6,368 nt of DNA from DASPKS01 sp035628035. GTDB taxonomy: Bacteria; Bacteroidota; Rhodothermia; Rhodothermales; Rubricoccaceae. Shown here piece by piece: positions 1 through 5,500 of this stretch. Under the pieces are notes generated by a model. It was given only the letters and a program-made list of their open reading frames with translations. It was not told where the DNA came from and searched no databases. The stretch is taken from assembly GCA_035628035.1 (NCBI GenBank), contig DASPKS010000222.1, positions 1 through 6,368 of the forward strand. The letters run 5' to 3'. The translations under genes were made by a program, and so were the position numbers. The stretch's first letter is position 1. Each line of letters begins with the position of its first letter.

Positions 1-1029
1 GCGGTACGCCTCCGGGGTATAGCGGAGGAGCCCCCGGTTGCCGGGGTCGTCGGCGTAGTCTGCGAGGAGGGCAGCGCCGCGGCTGCCGAGCGCGCCGTCC
101 ATGTAGAGCTTGAGGGCGCGCATCCACAGCCGCCCGCTGGCGCCGAGGATCGGCCCCCCCGTACAGATCGAGTCGAGCAACGCACCCGGGCCCTCGATCA
201 TGGCATAGTTGCGGATCGAGAAGGTGCCGGCCTCTAACGCGGCCTGGTAGACGGCCAGCGTGTCGGGCCGGACGCCCGCCTCGTGGACGCCCGTGAGGCC
301 GTAGCGCGCCGTCATCGCCAGCGCTCGGCGGAGCCGCTCCTCCAGTTCGGCCCGGCTCGGCGGCGGGACGACGTTCTCGATGAGCTGCTCCTCGGCCGCA
401 TCTAGGAAGATGCCGGTGGGCCGCCCGGCCGCGTCTACCTCGATGGCGCCGCCTGGGGGCGCCTCCGGGGCGCGCGTCTCTGGGGCGATGCCGAGGGCGC
501 GGAGGGCGGCCGTGTTGACCCAGCCGGCGTGGCCGTCCACACGGCGGAGGTAGACGGGCCGGTCGGGGAAGACGGCATCGAGGTCGGCCCGCGTTGGGAA
601 GGGGTGCGTGCCGTCGGGCGCGGCGGGCCACGCGTTCTGGTCCCATCCCCGTCCCATCAGCCATGCCCCTTCGGGCAGTGTCTCCGCGAAGGCTCGCGCC
701 CGCTCGATGACCTCTGCCTTCGAGGCCGTCCCGACGAGATCCACCTGCGTGAGGAATTGCCCGAGGCCCATCAGGTGCGCATGAGCGTCGATCAGCCCGG
801 GGATCACCGTGTGGCCTCCCGCGTCCACGCGCGGCCAGTCGGGGTAGACCGCGAGCACCTCGGCCTCCGTTCCTATCGAGGCGATCCGACCGTCTTCCAC
901 GGCCATCGCCGTCGCCGTTGGCTGGGCCGGGTTGACCGTGTAGATGCGGGCGTGGTGGAGGACGTAGGCGCGGGGCTGAGCGGCGGCCATCGGGGCGATG
1001 AGGAGCGCGAGCGGGAAGAGACGGAGCAT
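1..1029 (-). CDS. Exported YtcJ-like amidohydrolase (amidohydrolase 3 family), C-terminus beyond the left edge
   Basis: This frame is open for 343 codons from an ATG at 1029 to the window edge; I translated it by hand. The protein begins MLRLFPLALLIAPMAAAQP, a typical Sec signal peptide with a probable cut after AAA, so the enzyme should act in the periplasm or outside the cell. The mature part opens with the small beta domain of metal-dependent hydrolases, followed by GLIDAHAHLMG (metal-ligand histidines H83 and H85), LMGRGWDQNAW, VDGHAGWVN, GVHEAG (H249) and KLYMDGALGSRGAAL (K307, D311). These are hallmarks of the YtcJ-like branch, which hydrolyses C-N bonds in amides or imides; the substrate cannot be told from sequence. 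Family members usually have about 540-580 residues, so roughly 200, including further metal ligands, lie outside. It follows dtd by 25 bases and is probably cotranscribed. No SD is visible before the start. Confidence 0.93.
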   Translation of the reverse strand, partial: MLRLFPLALLIAPMAAAQPRAYVLHHARIYTVNPAQPTATAMAVEDGRIASIGTEAEVLAVYPDWPRVDAGGHTVIPGLIDAHAHLMGLGQFLTQVDLVGTASKAEVIERARAFAETLPEGAWLMGRGWDQNAWPAAPDGTHPFPTRADLDAVFPDRPVYLRRVDGHAGWVNTAALRALGIAPETRAPEAPPGGAIEVDAAGRPTGIFLDAAEEQLIENVVPPPSRAELEERLRRALAMTARYGLTGVHEAGVRPDTLAVYQAALEAGTFSIRNYAMIEGPGALLDSICTGGPILGASGRLWMRALKLYMDGALGSRGAALLADYADDPGNRGLLRYTPEAYR

Positions 1030-1054
1030 AGCGGCAGGCGGCAGGTGGACGATG

Positions 1055-1525
1055 TTACGCACCGCCACTCCCGCGCTCGCCCGGCGCCCGCTCCACCCAC
1101 AGCGTCACCGGCCCGTCGTTCACGAGGTGAAGGGTCATCTTCGCCCCGAACACGCCTGTCGGGACGGGCCGGCCGAGGGCTTCCGAGAGGCGCTCCGTGA
1201 AGTAGCGGTACAGCCGGTCGGCCGCCTCGGGCGGTGCGGCCTCGACGTACGAGGGGCGGTTCCCCTTCCGCGCGTCGCCGTAGAGCGTGAACTGCGAGAC
1301 GACGAGGGCCTCGCCGCCGGTGTCGAGCAGCGAGCGGTTCATCTTGTCGTCTTCGTCGGGGAAGATGCGGAGGCGGGTAAGCTTCTCGGCGAGCCAGTCG
1401 GCCTCCGCCTCGGTGTCGTCGCGGTGGACGCCGAGGAGGACGAGCAGCCCCGCGCCGATGACGCCGACGGGGGCCCCGTCCACGTCCACGCGCGCTCCGG
1501 TGACCCGCTGGACCAGCGCGACCAT
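1055..1525 (-). CDS. dtd: D-aminoacyl-tRNA deacylase
   Basis: Dtd is a cytosolic homodimer that hydrolyses the ester bond of D-aminoacyl-tRNAs (for example D-Tyr-tRNA), and also clears glycine mischarged on tRNA-Ala, so D-residues stay out of protein. The 156-residue product is collinear with E. coli Dtd (145 residues). It starts MVALVQRVTGARV, carries the active-site motif SQFTLYGD (S77 to D84, with the conserved T80) and the second signature NDGPVT (N136 to T141), whose Gly-Pro pair forms the cross-subunit cis-proline chirality filter. The extra length is a Gly/Arg-rich tail of about ten residues. The start is fixed by homology: its ATG shares one base with the rdgB stop in a TGATG junction, which suggests translational coupling. 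The bases before the start show no SD but include an AAAAA run at 1534-1538. Confidence 0.97.
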   Translation of the reverse strand: MVALVQRVTGARVDVDGAPVGVIGAGLLVLLGVHRDDTEAEADWLAEKLTRLRIFPDEDDKMNRSLLDTGGEALVVSQFTLYGDARKGNRPSYVEAAPPEAADRLYRYFTERLSEALGRPVPTGVFGAKMTLHLVNDGPVTLWVERAPGERGSGGA

Positions 1526-2112
1526 CAGGCGAGTTTTTGCTGGAGGAAGGCGGCGAACAGATCGAGCGCACGGCCCCGGTGGGAGATCCGGTTTTTTTCC
1601 TCCTTCGTCATCTCGGCGAACGTGCGGCCATCGCCCTCGTCGGGTACGAAGAGGGCGTCGTAGCCGAAGCCTTCGGCGCCACGCTCTTCTTTCGTGATCG
1701 TCCCCTCACAGACCCCATCGAAGAAGAGCACGCCGGGCCCTTCGGCGAAGGCGAGCACGCAGCGGAAGCGGGCCCGGCGATTCGCCTCGCCCCGGATGGC
1801 ATCGAGCAACTTCGCCCGGTTGGCGACGGCATCTTCTGCGGGCCCGGCGTAGCGCGCAGAGAAGACCCCCGGCGCGCCGCCGAGAGCGTCCACTTCGAGC
1901 CCGGTGTCGTCCGCGAGCGCGGGGAGGCCGGTGGCTTCGAGGAGGGCGCGGGCTTTCTTCTCGGCGTTCCCGTGCAGCGTGTCAGCGTCCTCCTCGACCT
2001 CCGGTGCGGCCGGGAAGTCCGCCGCCGCATGGAGCGTAACCGGGAGGGCGGCCAGCCGCACGGCCAGCTCGGCCACCTTGCCGGGGTTGCGCGTGGCGAG
2101 GACGAGATCCAT
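1525..2112 (-). CDS. rdgB: XTP/dITP diphosphatase (RdgB/HAM1 family)
   Basis: This enzyme hydrolyses dITP, XTP and ITP to the monophosphate and pyrophosphate, keeping deaminated purines out of DNA and RNA. The product has 195 residues, normal for the family. Signatures appear in order: LATRNPGK near the N-terminus (T7, N9, K12 bind phosphate), N49 in the helix that follows, LADDTGLEVDALGGAPGVFSAR (written here over its two parts, ADDTG with catalytic D69 and GGAPGVFSARYAG), GFGYD at 148-152, and SHRG at 177-180, which contacts the base. The ATG at 2112 matches the family N-terminus exactly. It is the first gene of a minus-strand cluster with dtd, which overlaps it by one base. The sequence directly before the start is C-rich and has no SD. 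I could not pick a convincing promoter for it in the spacer at 2113-2298. Confidence 0.97.
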   Translation of the reverse strand: MDLVLATRNPGKVAELAVRLAALPVTLHAAADFPAAPEVEEDADTLHGNAEKKARALLEATGLPALADDTGLEVDALGGAPGVFSARYAGPAEDAVANRAKLLDAIRGEANRRARFRCVLAFAEGPGVLFFDGVCEGTITKEERGAEGFGYDALFVPDEGDGRTFAEMTKEEKNRISHRGRALDLFAAFLQQKLA

Positions 2113-2178
2113 GGTGGAGGGGACCTAGGGGGCGGAGATTACGCGCGCCGGGGGCGCCGAGCCGGCGGGCATTGGCCC

Positions 2179-2206
2179 GGTTTTCACGATTCCGAAAACC
2201 CGGAAT
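2179..2206. repeat. Two overlapping inverted repeats, candidate operator
   Basis: Two mutually exclusive dyads share this stretch. The first is GGTTTTC (2179-2185) with GAAAACC (2194-2200), seven perfect pairs around eight bases. The second is ATTCCG (2189-2194) with CGGAAT (2201-2206), six perfect pairs around six bases. The second ends two bases before the TTG of the predicted rpsU promoter and lies in the divergent rdgB/rpsU spacer, a natural place for an operator acting on either gene. No regulator is identified. As RNA the two dyads would be alternative hairpins, but no transcript is known to cross here. Confidence 0.4.
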
Positions 2207-2208
2207 GG

Positions 2209-2240
2209 TTGAACCTAGCGGGGTTTCGGCCGTAGGTTTG
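2209..2240 (+). promoter_or_regulatory. Bacteroidota-type promoter of rpsU
   Basis: TTG at 2209-2211 is followed after 21 bases by TAGGTTTG at 2233-2240. This is a full match to the Bacteroidota sigma-A pattern TTG-N17-23-TAnnTTTG. Read as an ordinary sigma-70 promoter it would be TTGAAC-N18-TAGGTT, a poorer fit at the -10. Transcription would begin near 2245-2248, giving an rpsU leader of about 50 bases. The elements are seen directly; promoter use is inferred. Confidence 0.62.
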
Positions 2241-2266
2241 GGGTCTGCGCCCTCACGGCGCACCCC
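2240..2266 (+). promoter_or_regulatory. Hairpin in the rpsU mRNA leader
   Basis: TGCGCC (2246-2251) pairs perfectly with GGCGCA (2257-2262) around the loop CTCAC. GGGG (2240-2243) can pair with CCCC (2263-2266) across a two-base bulge, although these first G residues may lie before the transcription start. The structure would cap the very 5' end of the rpsU mRNA, about 20 bases before the SD. CCTC at 2251-2254, running from the stem into the loop, is complementary to GAGG of the SD (2287-2290), so an alternative pairing is possible. A role in stability or protein binding is inference. Confidence 0.5.
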
Positions 2267-2284
2267 GATTTTCCGAGTCCCAGC

Positions 2285-2291
2285 AGGAGGT
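2285..2291 (+). promoter_or_regulatory. Perfect Shine-Dalgarno of rpsU
   Basis: AGGAGGT gives seven contiguous pairs with the usual 16S anti-SD. The AGGAGG core ends eight bases before the TTG start at 2299, an ideal distance. It decides the start, because the frame upstream has no ATG, GTG or TTG back to a TAG at 2233-2235. It is the only clear SD in the window. AGGAGG can also pair weakly with the C-run and T at 2294-2299 (one mismatch, three-base loop), which could partly hide the SD and the first start base. Confidence 0.9.
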
Positions 2292-2298
2292 ATCCCCC

Positions 2299-2493
2299 TT
2301 GTCCATCGGCATCAAGGTCCGCGACAAAGAGTCGATCGACCGCGCGCTGCGCCGCTTCAAGCGGGCGGTGAACCGCAGCCGCGTGCTCCGCATCTACCGC
2401 GACAACATGGCGTTCACGCCGCCTTCCGAGGAGAAGCGCCTTGCGCGCCAGAAGGCGTTCCGGAACTCCCGCCGGTACACGCACCAGCACTGA
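2299..2493 (+). CDS. rpsU: 30S ribosomal protein bS21, TTG start
   Basis: bS21 sits on the 30S platform next to bS18 and bS6, close to the 3' end of 16S rRNA and the anti-SD. The 64-residue basic product begins MSIGIKVRDKESIDRALRRF and contains the family signature ALRRFKR (residues 16-22) in the first helix, followed by a positively charged second half. Its length and the segment AFTPPSEEKR fit Bacteroidota-type bS21 better than the roughly 71-residue proteobacterial form. An aromatic residue, F54, lies in QKAF near the C-terminus, where I recall Bacteroidota bS21 having a conserved tyrosine that contacts the 16S tail; this alignment is from memory. The start is TTG, supported by a perfect SD, by homology and by the lack of alternatives. 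It has its own promoter and terminator, is divergent from rdgB and convergent with the dehydrogenase gene. Confidence 0.97.
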   Translation: MSIGIKVRDKESIDRALRRFKRAVNRSRVLRIYRDNMAFTPPSEEKRLARQKAFRNSRRYTHQH

Positions 2494-2516
2494 GCCTCCT
2501 GCTCGCTCTTTTGGAG

Positions 2517-2550
2517 AAGCCCGCCCCGTTTTTCCCGGGGCGGGCTTTTT
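2517..2550 (+). terminator. Intrinsic terminator of rpsU
   Basis: Twelve perfect pairs form between 2517-2528 (AAGCCCGCCCCG) and 2536-2547 (CGGGGCGGGCTT) around a seven-base T-rich loop, and the run TTTTT ends at 2550. This is a textbook rho-independent terminator, 23 bases after the rpsU stop. Read on the minus strand the same stem lies 25 bases past the dehydrogenase stop but is followed by TTCTCC rather than a U-run, so it should work mainly in the rpsU direction. It fills most of the 81-base convergent spacer. Confidence 0.94.
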
Positions 2551-2574
2551 CGTGGGAGGTCGCCCGGAGGCCGG

Positions 2575-5500
2575 TTACTCCGGACGCTCGGGGTTGGTGG
2601 TCGCCGCGGCGGCCTCGTCTGCGTTGGCCTGGCGGCCGAGGGCGGCGCGGAGGATCGCCTCCTGCTCTGCCGCGTGGCGGGCGGCGCTGCCGGTGGCCGG
2701 GCTCGCGGCCGCTGCCCTGCCGGCGTAGAGCGCGCGGCGGTGGCAGTCACCGTGGAGCCCATCGAGGAGGAGGTCGAGCCGGGGCCGCAGGTAGAACCAC
2801 GCGCCCATGTTGGCCGGCTCCTCCTGCAGCCACACCACGGCGTCGACGTGGCGGAACCGCTCCAGCTCGGCGCGCACCTCCGCCTCCGGGAAGGGGTAGA
2901 GCTGCTCGACGCGGGCGAGGGCCACCTCGGCGGGGTTCGGCAGCCCTTCGCGGGCCTTCAGCGCATCGTAGTAGACCTTCCCGGTGCAGAGGACGAGGCG
3001 ACGCGCCGCCTGCGGGTCGGTGTCGGCCGGGAGGAACGGCTGGAAGTCGCGCTCGGTGAGGTCCTCGACGGTGGAGACGGCCTGCGGGTGGCGGAGCAGG
3101 CTCTTCGGCGTCATCACGATGAGCGGCTTGGCCACGTCGCGCTTCACCTGCCGCCGGAGCGCGTGGAAGTAGCTCGCGGGCGTCGAGAAGTTGGCGACGA
3201 TGAGGTTGTCCTCGGCGGCGAGCTGGAGGAACCGCTCGGGCCGTGCGGAGGAGTGCTCGGGGCCCTGCCCCTCGTACCCGTGCGGGAGGAGGAGGACCAT
3301 GCGGCTGGTCTGCCCCCACTTCGCCTCGGCGGCGGAGAGGAACTGATCGATGAGGATCTGCGCGCCGTTGACGAAGTCGCCGAACTGCGCCTCCCACAGC
3401 ACGAGCGCCTCGGGCTCGGCGACGGAGTAGCCGTACTCGAACCCGAGCGCGGCGTACTCGCTCAGCAGGCTGTCGTAGACCTGGAAGCGGGCCTGCCCCT
3501 CGCCCACGTGGTTGAGCGGGATGTACCGCCCGCCGGTCTGCTGGTCGTGGAGGACGGCGTGGCGCTGCGAGAACGTGCCGCGCCCGGAGTCCTGCCCGGT
3601 GAGGCGGACGGGCGTGCCCTCCAGCAAGAGGCTCCCGAAGGCGAGCGCCTCGGCGAAGGCCCAGTCGATCTGGCCCTTCTGGAAGAGCTCGTCGCGGCGG
3701 GCGAGCTGGCGGCCCAGCTTGGGATGGACGTTGAACTCCTCCGGGATGTCTACTAGCGCGCGGACGACCTTTTCGAGCGTCTCGCGCGGAGCGCGGGTCT
3801 CGACCTTCTCGGTCCGCGGGAGGGGCACCGACGGGGGAACGGGGTCGGCTTCCTTCCGCTGCTGCGCGAGCTCCTTCGTCTCCTCGAAGGCGCGGTCGAG
3901 TTTTTGTCGGAAGTCGTCCAGGACGCGCTCGGCCTCTTCCGGCTTGATCTCACCGCGCCGGAGGAGGTGCTCGAGGTACAGCTTCCGCACGGAGCGGTGC
4001 CCCTCGATCTTCCGGTACATCAGCGGCTGGGTGTACCCCGGCTCATCGCCCTCGTTGTGGCCGTACTTCCGGTAGCAGATCAGGTCGATGACGACGTCCT
4101 TGTTGAAGACCTGCCGGTAGTCGAGCGCCAGCCGCGCCACGCGCACGCACGCCTCCGGGTCGTCGCCGTTGACGTGGAAGATCGGCGCCTGGATCATCCG
4201 CGCGATGTCGGTCGCGTAGACCGAGCTCCGCGCGTGCATCGGGAGCGTGGTGAACCCGATCTGGTTGTTGACGACGAGGTGGATGGTCCCCCCCGTGCGG
4301 TAGCCCTCGAGCTGCGAGAGGTTGAGCGTCTCGGCCACGACGCCCTGCCCGGCAAACGCCGCGTCGCCGTGGATGAGGATGGGGATCACTCGGTCGCGCA
4401 GCTCTTTCTCGGGGACCTTGAGGTTGGCCTCCGCGATCCGCTGCTGCTTCGCGCGGACCATCCCCTCCACGATGGGGTTGACCGCTTCCAGGTGGCTCGG
4501 GTTGGAGGCGAGCGTGAGCTTGACCGTCGCGCCGCTGGGGGCGGTGTGGACGCCCTCCTGCCCGAGGTGGTACTTCACGTCGCCCGAGCCCTGTACGCTC
4601 GCGGGGTCCACGGTCCCCTCGAACTCGTCGAACACCTTCCGGTAGGGCTTCCCGATGAGGTTGGTGAGGACGTTGAGGCGGCCGCGGTGCGCCATCCCGA
4701 TGACCACCTCGTCGGCCTCCTGGTCGGCGGCGTCGGAGCAGAGGAGGTCGAGGATGGGGATCATCGCCTCGGCCCCTTCGAGGGAGAACCGCTTGTGCCC
4801 GATGTACTTCGTGTGGATGAACTGCTCGAGCGCCTCGGCGGCGTTGAGCTTCTCGAACAGCCGCTGCTTCTGGGCCGGCGCGATGGGCTCGCGGTAGTGC
4901 TGCGGCTCGATCCGCTCGACGAGCCAGTCCTTCTCGGCCGGCTCGGAGAGGTGCATGAACTCGCTCCCGATGTGGCCGGTGTAGGTGTCCCAGAGGAGGT
5001 CGAGGATCTCGCGGAGCGGCAGCCGCTCCTTTCCGGCGAGGCCGTCGGTGAGGAACGTGCGGTCGAGGTCCCAGATCGTCAGCCCATACGAGGCGGGGTC
5101 GAGCTCGACGTGCGTGCGCGGCTCGTAGCCGAGGGGGTTGGTGTCGGCGAGGAGGTGGCCGCGGACGCGGTAGGCGCGGATGAGCTGGAGCACCTGCGCC
5201 TGCTTCTCGACGGGCGCCGTCTCGCCCTCGCCGAGGCCGGCGCGGCGGAAGGCGGGCGTGGTGTCGGGCGTCCAGCGGAAGGGCGGGGTGTAGAGCCCGA
5301 GGCTGCGGAAGACCTGCCCGTAGAAGTCGTCGCCTCCGAGGAGGAGGCTGGCGATGTAGGCGAGGAACTCGCCGCTCTCGGCGCCCTGGATGACGCGGTG
5401 GTCGTACGTGGAGGTGAGCGTCATCACGGGGCTCAGGCCGAGCCGCGAGAGCTCCTCCTCCGGCACACCCGCGTACTCGGGCGGGTACCCGATGGCGCCC

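Noticed and set aside
873..1571. A 232-codon minus-strand open frame overlapping dtd in another frame
   Set aside because: Its product is almost only Arg, Pro, Gly and Ala; dtd in the neighbouring frame has every family signature.
529..1663. Plus-strand open frames opposite the amidohydrolase and dtd (529-1200 and 998-1663)
   Set aside because: They run antisense to genes with clear catalytic motifs and their products are Arg/Gly/Pro-rich with no family resemblance.
2113..2178. A promoter for rdgB in the spacer
   Set aside because: On the minus strand I found no TTG-N17-23-TAnnTTTG or good sigma-70 pair; the best candidate, TAGGTTCA on the minus strand across about 2211-2218, has no upstream element.
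1537..2235. A 232-codon plus-strand open frame opposite rdgB, reaching into the spacer
   Set aside because: It mirrors the rdgB coding strand and runs across the rpsU promoter; no motif supports it.
2172..3059. A 295-codon plus-strand open frame overlapping rpsU
   Set aside because: It overlaps rpsU in a different frame, crosses the terminator and turns into a low-complexity Arg/Gly/Pro product.
2674..3756. A 360-codon plus-strand open frame opposite the dehydrogenase gene
   Set aside because: It is antisense to conserved E1 sequence, its translation is biased in a way expected of a GC-rich shadow frame, and it has no recognisable domain or SD.
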